This document shows, in pieces, positions 30,659 to 42,533 of a DNA stretch of 64,000 nt. The stretch comes from Pinus tabuliformis (Eukaryota; Streptophyta; Pinopsida; Pinales; Pinaceae), in assembly GCA_031772625.1 (NCBI GenBank), contig CM062815.1:921422582-921486581 (forward strand), in the 5' to 3' direction. The notes under the pieces are model-generated. The model was not told the origin of the DNA. It saw only the letters and a list, made by a program, of their open reading frames with translations, and did not search any database. The position numbers and the translations under genes were made by a program. Positions within the stretch are counted from its first letter, which is position 1, and every line of letters starts with the position of its first letter.

Positions 30659-33428
30659 TCCTGTAGGCTGGTCACTATTTTGAGCGACTGCTTGAAGAGC
30701 GCAGTACACTCCTGCATTGTGGCATCGATAGCGTCAATGACATCTTTGACAATGACCTCGTGCTACTCTTTGATTTTTGGTGGAGTTGAAGGCTGGGCCC
30801 TCAACTCGAGCTATGAGATCTTAAGGTTCAGCTGAAACTGAACCTTAGCCAGCTCTATCCTTGCGTCGCGCACACTTGTAGCAATCTTTCAAATTCTAAC
30901 ATCGACTGGCGCATCTTTAGGGATATTCAGCTCTGGAATAGATTTGCATGCCTCAGTGACTACGGTTGTTGTGCACTCATTCTTCATCATGATATTCTTA
31001 GGGAGATCAATCATAGGAATCTTCTCTATAGCCATATGGGCATTTTTCACCTTGTTCTCACTGATAACATTCAGTGCGTGCTATTCCTGAGCCTTAAATT
31101 TTGCGATCACACTGTCTTGTAGGGTGTGAAGGGCTTCACTTCGAAGCATAGACAAGTTTAGCCCAACCTTCTTGAGAGCGCTGACAATGGTCCTGTCATC
31201 TTCTGCTTCTGTGGTCAAAGACCCATCCGGCAGTGCGATGGCCCGAGGATCTATTGAGCGAACCGTCTCTGCTGCTTATGAAGTTCAAGGTGCCAAACTA
31301 GTTGATGCCATGATGCCCCACCCTATAGTGTTCTATACTTGAGTGGCCTAGATCTGCAACTCACGCAAACCCATCTGAATGGCGACCAAAGCTAGATTTT
31401 GCTACTGCTCGAACTGTTTTAGCAGTTTCGTGGTCGTGTCCCTCACTGTGTCCCTAATATCATTCACATCACCTTCTGTCAAGGTGATTGGGTCAAGGGA
31501 TGATTTTTTGGCCTTGGACTTCTTCCACAGCCCTACTTTCTCCTTCTCCCTTGTGCGCTTAACCCAGAATGGAGTAGTCTCTGGGTCTGCACCTCCCTGT
31601 CCTGATAGTTTCTCTTCTTCCTCCGTTTGTGGCGAAGGAGACCTCTTAATTTTGTCATAGTCGCACTCTTCCTCTTCTCCCCCCTCTTCTGTCTGATTCT
31701 TGGCATCACACTCTACGTTGGCTTTTTCCTCGGCCTCCTTCTTCCTCATTTTAGCCAACTGCTCCATATTTAATCTGGCCTCTTCCTTTTTCCACTTTGC
31801 GGAAGACTTACTAGACCCAGCTGACAAGTCTGAGGTCATGCGCCACTCTGTTGGCCAGTGATAGAGGACCGATGTAATTGCATCATCCATCACCAGGTAT
31901 GGAAGTTCATACCATTTTTTCTCAGGGTCCTTCCGTGCTCCGATGGAAACATAGTAGAGGTTCACCTTGAACTCCACGTATTCGGACAATTGCTCAAAGA
32001 TAGTTGGTGAGAGTCGCAGCTTGCGGTTGATTGCAGCGTGGATGCTTGATTCCATCAGGACCTAAAATAACTTACTATCCTTGACCCTTTGGGGGTCCTT
32101 CATGGCCCAGAGTGAAGCGAACTTTGCGGCTTCTAGAAGCTCTGATGCAATTAGAGGAAACTAACTATCCTCTGGTAATTCCCATGCAACTAGTACAATT
32201 GACAACATTAGCCATGCATAATGGAAGGTCTTGCTTTGGTCTTGTGCTTCTCTGCAGTTCGCGAGGAACTCGCTGTAGAGGTAGCACACCTAATTAATTT
32301 GTATGCCCTTCGCGCACTGGGCCGCTAATGATACAACCGGTGCCAACACTTCATCTGCGCGACACATCCTCATTATTTTCCCAGCCAGGATCTGGGTGGC
32401 TACTTTAACCACGGGGTCAGTTATGCTAGAAATGGAGTAGCCGCATGACTTCTTGGCAAGCTTGAACTTGTCCTTCATTCATTCGGTGAGGTCGTGCTTA
32501 CTCGTATTTCTGCCAAATTCCATGGCCAGATTCAATCCTGAATGCGGGAGCAAAGTGATCCTATGGATTAGCATGTCGGTGATTAGTATTGGTTCTCCTA
32601 ACCATAAGCACCCATCGTTCACCAAGCATAACAATTGTTTGATCACTATCAAAGTTATGGGCGCGTAGTTGTAATGCGGTACCCATAGAAGGTTCAACAG
32701 TCCTTCCTTGTCCACCCCTTTTATCCACTGTCTTGGCCCCAACACGGTTATAACAGAGTCCTTATAGAAGATGCGGTGCATGAATGTATTAGCTGCCAAG
32801 TGGGGGAACTGCTTAGTATCTGCTAGGTCCCAATCCTCAAGTTTTAAATGGGGGACATGCACCAGCCACAGACCTTTGAATGTGATCTTGTCTGGCAACA
32901 GAGTGTGAAGTGAGATTTTCTCTCGTCGAGGTCCTTTGGGACCTTCACCTTGCCTCGGTGTGGAGGGACGTATTTTGGTAACTTGGAGATAGGGTATACC
33001 CCCTCAACGTCAATGTCTTCTGTGCCCACATCAGCATCTTCCATGCCCATATCAATTTATTCTATGTCCTCGTTGGGTTCTAGGTCTACTACCTTGCCCT
33101 TCTCCTGCGTGGTGGGCTTTTCTTTTTGCGGGTGTTTTCTGGGCAATGCGCACATTGGCTATGCCGCTTTCTGCTTATCCTTCATTGGTTTTGGACACTC
33201 TCTAGTCGGCGTAGGCCTTGGCTTGGGTGGCCTCGGTGATTTGGGTACTCCTACAGGTACTTCTACACTCACAACCTTCGGGATAGCTCCCTCGACTGCC
33301 ATCGCTTCTCCAACACTTGCGGTCTCCACGGGTGCAAACATGATGCTAGTCAAAAGCTCCTGAGTTTCCTTTGGAAACTTCTCAAACACTGAACTCACTA
33401 CTAAAGCCTCGAAACTCTCAAGGATCAT
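30659..33428 (-). pseudogene. Extra ORF downstream of pol in element D (decayed)
   Basis: This is coding-like sequence on the same strand as D pol, between integrase and the 3' LTR. It likely starts at ATG 33428 and continues past the E insertion to 24322-24759. The N-terminal part is Pro- and acidic-rich. A globular helical part follows (FKGLWLVHVPHL, RQWIKGVDKEGLLNLLWVPHYNY, SVLYHWPTEWRM). Then come a Lys/Glu-rich charged linker with basic patches (31400-31800) and coiled-coil-like sequence. Stops and frame changes occur about every few hundred bases; the largest intact pieces are 32055-31402 and 32898-32479. No RT, protease or envelope-type membrane segment is visible. The layout resembles the LTR-borne proteins of B and C. 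Confidence 0.6.
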
Positions 33429-33880
33429 GCGCGCTGAGAGCTCAACACCTCAATTCTCAAAATGCCAAGTGTTTTTCATTGGGAAGCCATCTGTAATTTA
33501 TTGGCAAATTCGAATTCAAATTTGACCGTTCCCCCAAAATCCATTCATCAATGCTAGATTGGTGGCAGATTTTCAAAGATATTACTCTTAAATTTCGACT
33601 TAAATGTCACCCCCTCGCTCCATTTAGCCATTTTCCCACTGTCAAATCATGAACAATGACCATAACGGTCACTTTCCAGCCACCCTGCATGGTCTCTCCT
33701 TCAATAGTGTAGCTCTTTGTGCGCTTCTGCTGACACTGTGACATTCCTCCATTCTGCACAGTTCCCAATCGTGCAACTCCACATCCCAGGCAATGTAGTT
33801 TATAGTCTCGTGCCTCGTTTCAGCTGCCTGGAGCGCTAAGATTGTGCTTCCACCATATAGTCATCTAGCCAGATCGCTTG
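33429..33880. other. Spacer between integrase and extra ORF of D
   Basis: About 450 bp in which I see no convincing coding sequence, only decayed AT- and C-rich DNA. Confidence 0.4.
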
Positions 33881-35270
33881 TGTATGGCATCAATCAGCTG
33901 TCGTTCACCTTTCTTGGGAAGGGATCTCCATTCAACTTTACCAAATGAACCGCTCCACCATCGGTAATCTCCTTGATGACATATGGCCCTAGCCAATGCA
34001 TCCTAAATTTTCCTGGAAATTTATCAAACATGTTGTCATATAATAAAACTAAATCATTTACCTTGAAGGTGTGCAGTTTGATGTGCCGATCGTGCCATGC
34101 CTTTTCACGCTCCTCTTGAACTTGTTGATGGAATCCAGCCAGAAATCTATATTCTTCTAGTTCTGTCAGCTATATGAACCTCTCTTCCAGGGCTCTGTGA
34201 TCTTCCATTCCTGTGAATGCCTCTATGCGCAGACTAGGTATAATGTATTCCATCGACATCACAAACTCTACGCCATAAACCAACCTAAAAGGCGTTTGTC
34301 TGGTCAGCTTCTTACAAGTCATTTTGTAAGCCCATAGCATAGTGGGTACGTGCATATCCCAGTCATTCCTTTCTGCATTGCAAACCTTCGTCAGTGCGCT
34401 CTCCAATATCTTATTAAACACTTCCACCATCTCATTAGCCTGCGGGTGATATGGCGTACTCTTCTAATGGTAAACCTGAAATTCCTCCATCAACGCGCTA
34501 ATCATTTCATTAAGAAAATGCGTACAGTGATCGCTTATCAAAATTCTCGGACAACCAAACCTCATCAGCACATATTCAAAGATGAATTTTGCTATTGTTG
34601 CGCCTGTACATTCCTTCACAGGCTGCACCTCTACCCATCCGTTTAAACACTCAGCCATGGTGATGATGTATCAAGCACCCGTCTTCTTTCTTGGAGGCTG
34701 AATTGGTCCCACAAAGTCAATCGCCCACTTATCGAATGGATGTAATGACATCTATGGATTTTGAGGTAGCTCATCCCTCCGCAATGGCCTCCTAGTCCTT
34801 TGACATGCATCGCATGCCCTACAATATGCTTTCAAATCCTTATGCGAGGTCGGTCACCACAACCCAGTGTGTAGAATCTTTTGCGCTATTGCTTTTTCTG
34901 CATAATGTGCTCTCGCGGCTCCTCCATGAACCTCAGCGAGGATGCTGGTTCGTTCAAACTGTGGCACATAATGTCACAATATTTCATCTGATCCTATTTT
35001 GTACAAGTGCCCTGCAATAAAATAAAAGTCTACCACGCGCACTACCAATTCTTTCTTTTGTTGGCTAGTATATCCTTCTGGAGCCGTTCCCGTCGTCAGG
35101 AAGTGTAGAATATCTTCCAAGTGCCTGTCTGCGATGCATACCGCAAAGAGCTGCGTGTCAGGTAGTCCTTCCTCCAAATTAGTAGGCTCTTCTCCGGTTT
35201 TAATGCACGACAGATGATCTAGTCCTGCATTCAATCGTCCTGGTTTCACAATGACTTCAAAATCATATTC
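33881..35270 (-). pseudogene. Integrase of element D
   Basis: The minus strand reads a gypsy integrase in pieces. These are the end of the RNase H connection (KPGRLNAGLDHLS), the zinc finger (CRACDACQRT), the core WAIDFVGPI, TMAECLNGWVE (usually EYLTRW-like), ILISDHCTHF and YHPQANEMVEVFNK, and the segment WAYKMTCKKLTRQTPFRLVYG. The C-terminal part reads GKFRMHWLGPY and ITDGGAV. Several stops interrupt it (for example between 34464 and 34430, and near 35249). The second catalytic Asp is still visible in SDH. No chromodomain is seen. Confidence 0.85.
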
Positions 35271-36560
35271 CTAGAACAACAAAAACCACCTACATATCTT
35301 CCCCCCAACACAGGCTTGTTGGCCAGGTATTTCAACACAGAATGGTCTATATACATCTTAAAGTGTCCGCCCAACAAATAGTGCTTGAATTTCTAGAGCG
35401 CGTACACCATAGCTAGTCCCTCGCGCTTTGTCATTGAATAATTCTTCTTAGCTTTTGATAGATTCCCACTTGCGAACGCTATAGGATGATCCAAATCTCC
35501 CTCACTAACCTGTGTCAGTACTGCTCCCAGCACAATACATGACACGTCCACATGCACATGAAATTCCTTCTTCTAATCCAGGAAGACTAGGATCGACATG
35601 GTGACCATTTTATCCTTTAGCACATCTAAGCTCTGCTGACATTCTTCATTCCAACAGAACGTAGCATCCTTCTCTAACAACTTTTCCATCGGCATGATGA
35701 TCTGGCATAGGTCTTAATGAACTTTCTATAATACCCAGTATGCCCCAGTGTTGCGCACAACTGCTTCAGACTTCTTGGTGCCTCCAAATTGATTATGACT
35801 ACAATCTTCCTAGGGTCTACCATCAAGCCTTATCTGCATACCACGTGACCCACCAAGATCCCAAAGGAACACAGAACAAACATTTCTTCAGATTGAGCAC
35901 GATATGGTACCTTCAGCATATATCCAACATCAAGCGCAGACTTTCTACGTGGCACTTTACGAGTCCAAATACAGTCCAATCATCAAAGTATACCTCCAGA
36001 AAATTGTGAATGAAGTCCTTGAACGCTGTGATGACTACACGCAAAAATATTGTCGACGCGTTCTTCAGCCCAAAAGGCATCACAATATACTGAAAGCATC
36101 CCCATTCGGTTGCGAAGGTCGTCTTGCTTCTATCCTAAGGCGCGATTGTGATATGATCGTACCCGGAGAACCCATCAGTGAATGAATAGGCTTCCTAACC
36201 GCCAACATTATCCAAGACTTCATCAATGAACGAAGTTGGGAATGGATCATGCATGCAAGCGTCATTCAACTTCCTGAGATCTATGCATATCCTTATCTCA
36301 TCTTTCTACTTCTTTTCCTGAACGACCATCGGGCTTACCCAATCAGATTCTTCTAGTGACTCAATAATGCCTGCCATGAGAATCTTATCCAACTCTAAGA
36401 AGACCTTTTATTTATACTTCGGGTTGAGGCAATAAGGCCTTTATTTGACTGGCTCTGCGTTTGGCTTTAGAGTGATCTTCATAACACCCAAGTCCCCTAT
36501 GATCCCTTTTGAGTATGAAAACCTCATAGGGAACAGGTCCTGATACTCGTGAAGAAATTC
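35271..36560 (-). pseudogene. RT and RNase H of element D
   Basis: Minus-strand fragments match an OTA gypsy RT: SDWVSPMVVQEKK, IRICIDLRKLNDACMHDPFP, SFTDGFSGYDHI, WGCFQYIVMPFGLKNAS, and the catalytic EVYFDDWTVF (about 35975-36000). RNase H is badly decayed between about 35780 and 35300. Multiple TAA/TAG/TGA stops and at least two frame changes show it is inactive. Confidence 0.85.
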
Positions 36561-36779
36561 AGTGATCTTATCTACTGTTGTATCATCCCAGTAGTCTCCA
36601 ATATTTACAAATTTTGGCTACGCCTTTGTGCCAATGTTTACCTGTATAGTTTTGACTGGTGCAGTTATGTTTGGATCCTCTATTTGCTTTCCTTCAACTT
36701 TGCGGTGACCTTTAGTCTCTGGGATATTAATCTTCCTTGGATCTTCATCTTCTTCTTTAGCAGTCATGTTATAGCACTC

Positions 36780-37480
36780 TAGCACGTGGCTTAGATGAGT
36801 GGTCCAATAAGGTTAAATCAAATCTAAAGGATCCTACGGTATCCTGAAGATCACTGCCTTGAACTCCTGGAACGCTTCATCGATACATTCCAATCCATCC
36901 TCAAAGCTGAACATCATAAAAAATCCTTGGCACAAAACATCCCACTATGGCGGAGCTCCGTCTCTAAGTACCAATTCATCGATATAACATCCAAGGTATG
37001 ACAAAATAGATGCACCTATTCAGGCTGAGGCTCCACTCCATATACTTCAGTCCATTTGGCCAAGTGATCACGTGGATCATTCCTCCCATCATATTTCTTT
37101 GTTAATCACACTTTTGGATGACCAAAGCGTACTCTCATCATCTTTCTATATTCGTGCCAATCATCAAAACTATATTTGTGCATACCCCACCATCTTACGG
37201 GCGTAGCATGCAGTGACCTATCCAAGGTTTGGAAGCAATGCTTCTCTGGCACTTCCCTTTCAAATGCATCCAAAAGTTTATCAACATCAGTCAAACCATC
37301 ATAACAGGGTAGACTTCTTACCTCCGATGATACACAACGCAATGATTTGGTAATCATATTACAATGCAGCGTGGACACTTCATGTAATCGATTCTGCCAT
37401 TGCTCTAACTCTTCATCTAAATCTGATGTACAGGAACTTTCACGGTCCCATGAAATATGTCCATCTACTGTTGGATTCAC
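36780..37480 (-). pseudogene. Gag-like segment between protease and RT of element D
   Basis: The minus strand reads LPCYDGLTDVDKLLDAFEREV, HATPVRWWGMHKYSFDDWHEYRKMMRVRFGHP, then KYDGRNDPRDHLAKWTEVYG and ISMNWYLETELRH. The WW and the pattern of a short domain followed by a length of helical repeats resemble Gag capsid sequence, yet it lies after the protease and before the RT. A TAA sits at 37106-37108, and further stops follow. I recognise this arrangement from other plant gypsy elements, so it is probably a family trait and not a local rearrangement. Confidence 0.6.
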
Positions 37481-37619
37481 CTAGTCTTGATCTCATGCCG
37501 TTATCTTATAGATCTGGTCCAAATCATCACTGCTTTCGTAATCGTGAACTAGTTCAATATAATGCGGTCCTTCTGCAGGGTTCAGGGGTACTACTAGGCG
37601 AAGCGATTTCTTCTAAAAC

Positions 37620-38065
37620 ATCATCTTCTGCTTCTTCATATTGATCACCCCATTCATGTCAATAGCCCAATCAATCCCAAGGAGCGCAGGGTAGGGGTTG
37701 TTTTCATTCACAATCTCTATCACTTCAAAGTCAACTAATGCGATTGCGCCCTCAATATCCATCGTCACTCCCTGCAATCTTCTCATGGGGATGATTTTCT
37801 ATTGATTTTCCATCCTTAACTGAATCGGAGACCACTGTAGTGCAGGTCTCCCCATTCGCTCCCATGTCTGTTTAGGAAAAACATTTATGTCTGACCCTAG
37901 ATCCAACATAACTTGATCCATTTCATACTCACCTATCTTGGCAGTGAGCCTCATCTCACGTCCCGCTATTTCCTTATGATTACCAATCTTCCTGACTATG
38001 CGCGGTCCATCAGGTGCGTTTTCTTTCCCAGCGCACTTTTTTATCAACTCCTGTAATCCTTTCAT
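37620..38065 (-). pseudogene. Protease of element D
   Basis: The active-site region reads VMLDLGSDINVFPKQTWERMG, an aspartic protease with DLGS in place of DSGA, as many OTA elements have. IDWAID and related sequence follow, with a TAG at 37799-37801. The reading frame is preceded by a Lys-rich segment and by the end of gag. Confidence 0.8.
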
Positions 38066-38109
38066 AGCCTTTCTATCGCGCTAATAATGTAGTAAACATA
38101 GAGGGATCC

Positions 38110-40270
38110 ATCCCCTCAACTGGATTATCCTATCTTCCTAAGGTAGAGGGCTCAACGAAGCTTTTCTTCGCTTCCATAAATGTTTCTCATGCGCGCTCCA
38201 AACCAAGTTCAACCTCCTTTTCTGGAACTTTGTGGACCCACACACTTTCTTTAGGTTACTTCCCCTTATCTTCACCAATTGTAACTCCACTTCACAGTAC
38301 TATATTCACATTAGGATCCTCTTCGTGAGGCTCAGCCCTTATCATCTGAAGATTCTGAGTCAGCTGCTGAGGTGACACCCCCTTCTCACGTATCTTTTCT
38401 AATAGTACAGGGTAGTCTTCAGTCGCGTGGTCAAACTGTGTACAATATGGACATGTCAAACACATCCGGTTTATGCATTCTCATACGTAGTGTCCTGGTC
38501 CTCCACAATTATAGTAGATCACCTATTATCGACCTCTGCTAGGTCCTCCTCCACCTCGGCCTCGTCCGCACCCCTGATATGTCCTCACGCTCCTCCATCA
38601 TCTTGATCACGAGGTCGAGTTTCTACCTGCACTATGTATGCAAGCGTTTTATCCATCATTAACTCATAGCTACGGCAATTGTACTCATCATGAACCACCG
38701 ATTGCCAGAAGTTGTAGAAGAGTTGTTGCGGTGTTTGTACAAATTTCTGTAGCAAATGGAAATTGTCTGTTGCATGTTTTCCAATTACTTGACAGATAGC
38801 ACACCGTAGCGTAGGCCCTACACTTGGCCCTACTTGAACCTCTAGCCTCAGAGGCATTGGTATTCCTGCTGCAGCATAATTCGCAAAGTCCGGGCAGTGA
38901 TCTTTGTCATGCCCCTGACCTTTGCACTTTAGGCAACAAACTTCTTCGCGTACCTCGAGCTGAAATGTTCTATCATTCTTCAGACTTTGCAATTCTAGGC
39001 AAAGATTCTGCAACTGCGCATGAATATGTTGAACCCCTAAATTCACGTCTTGCATCGCTGCCTCATGCAATCTCATTGCAATTTCCATCGCTTTGGCTTG
39101 GGTCCCAATCTTCTGCTGTGATAGCGCAACCCTTAGATGAGGTAGAAGAGAAGCCACCAACCATTCCCGATGTTGCCCATCTATCAGATTCATGTTAGCT
39201 TCATGGATTGTACACTTCAATCGCTGATCCAGATCCTTAGGTGTCTCGCCAGGGTTCATCATGATCTCTTTGAATCCCACAATTGATTGTGCTTTAGACT
39301 TAGGTGTATTGAACTCCTTATTCAGCGCGTTCTGAATATCTGCCAACGCAGACGTTGGGTTATCAATGCAGTACTTAATGTACAATGTTAGCACGCGTTC
39401 CTGCAAAGCACTAACCAATGTTTCTTTCTTCATTTGATCACCTATAATTCCCCGAGCTTCCCATACAATGTTCACTACGAACCAAAACTAGTTCATATCC
39501 TCATTTCCCAACCCCTTGAACAGAGGAAACTTTATTGAATTCGGCATACTGAATGGTGGTGGTGGTGTGGGCGAAGGTGTAAGCGGTGGAGGTGAAGATG
39601 GAGGTGGTGTGGGTGGATGGGGTATTCATAGGAACCTCTATCTTATCAACTGAACAGTGCTCTGCGGGAAGCCTGTGTTGCTTCCTCATCGTCACTCAGA
39701 GGAGGTTCAATCAACGAGATATATTCAGGGTCTATTTTCCCTCTGTTCCTGAAGTTCTTTCCACTTCGCGTAGCCCCAAACATCAAGGTAGCTCCATAAC
39801 CCACTTTTGACACAATAGCATCTTAATCCAGGTATTTAAAGACCTTAAATACTTACCTCGCGTTCCTTTGAAGAAGCATCACTCTGCTTCATTGTAACTG
39901 ACCGAAGTATCGACCGTGAACTCTGTCACAAATTTTCCTATGATACAATCGAGCCAATGATTGACAATGCGTGCGATATTATCCTTAGAGGCTTCCAATC
40001 TCCGCACTAGCTCCAGGGTCCAAACAATCGGATCGTTAAGCCTCCACCTTCCTTGGTCATTTGCGAATTTCGCAATCCACTCATATAATTCAACCGGGAA
40101 GGAACAAAAGAAGATTTTGTGTATCTCAGTGTACAAATATCTGTCCAACCACTATTATTTCGTCAATCATGGATTCATGTTTTCTTGTGCCGTGAATTCG
40201 CGGATCTTCCTATCCAACTAGTCTTCAATATCTTTCTTAGTTGGATTCCAGTGATGCGACATCACAAATC
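38110..40270 (-). pseudogene. gag: Gag of element D
   Basis: The longest intact piece is 39475-38585 (296 residues). It has a helical capsid-like part (LVSALQERVLTLYIKYC, GETPKDLDQRLKCTIHEAN, LVASLLPHLRVAL) and a zinc knuckle CLKCKGQGHDKDHC, followed by a second Cys/His group CAICQVIGKHATDNFH. Upstream pieces (40148-39879 and 39695-39501) give the N-terminal part. A Gly/Arg-rich stretch and a third Cys/His cluster lie near 38530-38430. Stops separate all pieces. Confidence 0.8.
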
Positions 40271-40282
40271 CCTTTATGCAGA

Positions 40283-40305
40283 TCCTAGTCCCGGAAATAG
40301 AACCA
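40283..40305 (-). other. Primer binding site of element D
   Basis: On the minus strand, TGGTTCTATTTCCGGGACT starts two bases after the LTR end. The complementary strand ends GAACCA, as a tRNA 3' end would. I cannot name the tRNA. Confidence 0.6.
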
Positions 40306-40307
40306 TT

Positions 40308-41314
40308 TGTTTGCTTGATCGGCCCTGACCCAGGTTCAACATTAATTAGCTAAGCAAATCCCTACACTACTGGTCCTTTCGGCATCAATCCGCGGAGCGC
40401 AGATTGAAGTCTCACCCGAAGTAGTATGGGGGGATGCAGGAACCAAGTTTCCACACCCTGAGATGGTTGTGATATCGTTTTATACCCTAACTCTTCCTTC
40501 ATGTAGATTGATAAGCCATTTAGGGCTTATCGCTATACTTCCCTTAGTCGTCCTCTAGACCTCCGCGAAGGTCTACGATTGTCCTTCACGTACCCTAAAT
40601 AGGTAGATCAGGCACTTATGTGCCTTTGTAATTATTCTTACTTCTGTATTTACCCAGATTAGCTTAAGTATTGGACAACCTTAACATGTGTTACGATTAT
40701 CTTCGCGTAAATAGATATTCCTACTTGCGTTCATATAACAAAGAGGAACATATAGATTCGCGCATCAATACAACATTAAAGCATAAACCCAATATTCATC
40801 ACAACATAATTGCATACATTTATAACAGAAGTAAAATAGCTCATACACATGTAATTCCAGAATAACTCTCTTTATTGATAATTCATATCTTCAGTACAGA
40901 CTCTAACTACCCTGCACACACAGCTATAGGGGTCTGCGCACTCAGTTGCAGACTTCTACCTTAGGCCTCTGCACACTCAATTGCAGAGCCTCTTCCCTAT
41001 GCTACGACTCTCTCTCTTAGCTCTCACAGACCCATTACATCAATTCACACTTAGATCATCAACTGAACTCCTAAAGACTCTTCTAAGACTTCCTTTTTAT
41101 ACAATCCCATGGTTCGTGGACCATGGGTAGATCTCCTAAAACCGACATGATTTACATAAACAAAGGGTGGAAACCCTTAATGACTCTTTACAACTTCGCA
41201 CTTTGGGACCAAAAAAGTGGAGAATTTACATTATTTTATACAAAACTTGAGCTTTTTGCCCCAAAACTTCAGCTTTTAACCCCAAAGTTGATTCTAGGGG
41301 ACTCGTTCCCAACA
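40308..41314 (-). mobile_element. 5' LTR of element D (1,007 bp)
   Basis: This is the partner of 23315-24321 and exactly the same length. The minus-strand start is TGTTGGGAAC, and the end AAACA lies next to the primer site. A TTTTTATACAATCC segment (41094-41107) gives a TATA box on the minus strand. Confidence 0.9.
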
Positions 41315-41319
41315 CTCAT
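41315..41319. repeat. Target-site duplication CTCAT, right of element D
   Basis: Identical to 23310-23314. Confidence 0.9.
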
Positions 41320-42533
41320 TCAACTGTTCCAATTGGTGTTTTTGGGCTTCGGAAAGATATAAACCTACTTCAAGGGCTATCCTGAGTGTCTTAATTTATA
41401 ATTCCACTGGAAACAAAGGGGATTTCCCATAGAAAAGCTCATATAGTGAAAACCCTGTTGTGTTTTGCCATGTTGTTGTATACGCCCACAGTGCCTCACG
41501 AAGATTTTCGGCCCAATTCTGATGATGGTTCACTACAGTCTTTGTAAGAATATTATCTAGTACTTATTTGTGCTTTAGACTTAACCATTTTCCTAAGGAT
41601 GATATGAATATGTTACCTTATGCTTGATTCATACTTTTTCATAATTCTTGTTATCAGATGTGATGTAAACTGTGCCCCTCCATCTGAAACTATCTCTCTA
41701 GGAGCTTCGTACTGTGCAAGAATTTCTTCAAATAAAAATTTTGAGACAAATTGTTCCGTTGCTTTCACAACAGCCTTGGACTCTACCCACTTTGTCACGT
41801 AATCCGTGGAAACTAGAATGTGAACTTTCTGTTGTGAAGATGGATTAAATGGTCCAACGAAATAGATAGCCCATTTTTCAAAGGGCTCAAGAGCTAGTTG
41901 GGGATGTAACAAAATTTCATCTGCCCGACCAAGCTGACCCATCCGTTGGAAACTATCACACCCTCTAACATATTTCCTTGCATCACGAAAAATAGAAGGC
42001 CAATAGTATCCCATTTGTAACACCTTATGACCTATCCGCTTATCTTCAAAATGCCCCCCACAAGGGCCATCATGAGTAGCTTTCAGGACATCATAGATGT
42101 CATCTCCACTTATGCAGCACCAGATTTGCTGGTCAAATCCTGTGTAAAAGATATATCCCTCTATCCATGAATAACGAGCACTATGATGGATAATCCTTCG
42201 TTGTTCTCTATAAGGGAAGTGTTGAGGCACCTTTCCTGTAGAAAGAAAGTTAGCAATATCTACATACCACAGAGTGTGAGTAGGAATTGAAAAAAGATGT
42301 TCAAATGGAAAACTATCCTCTACAGGTGTGCCTTCGTCACTAGTATCTATCCTAGACAGCAAATCTGCAACTACATTATCTTCCCCTGGTTTATCTACAA
42401 TGGTAATATCAAAATTTTGAATTAACAACAACCATCTTGTAAGGCGACCAAGGGTTATGGTTTTCTCATCAGATACATGATAGTTGTATGATCGATGTGC
42501 ACAAAAGTAGGATACCCTTTGATATAATGCCAA
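41320..42533 (-). pseudogene. Integrase and RNase H end of element F
   Basis: The minus strand reads DEKTITLGRLTRWLLLIQNF and DKPGEDNVVADLLSR (end of RNase H). The zinc finger part follows (GPCGGHFEDKRIGHKVLQMGYYWPSIF; CDSFQRMG, where a Cys of the HHCC motif is lost). The core reads WAIYFVGPFN (usually WAID), STDYVTKWVE and IVSDGGAQF. A shift near 41613 interrupts it, and LREALWAYTTT and SLYELFYGK follow. Element D was inserted into the segment EAQKHQLEQLNE at 41319. WAIY replaces the first catalytic Asp, so the enzyme is dead. Confidence 0.85.
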
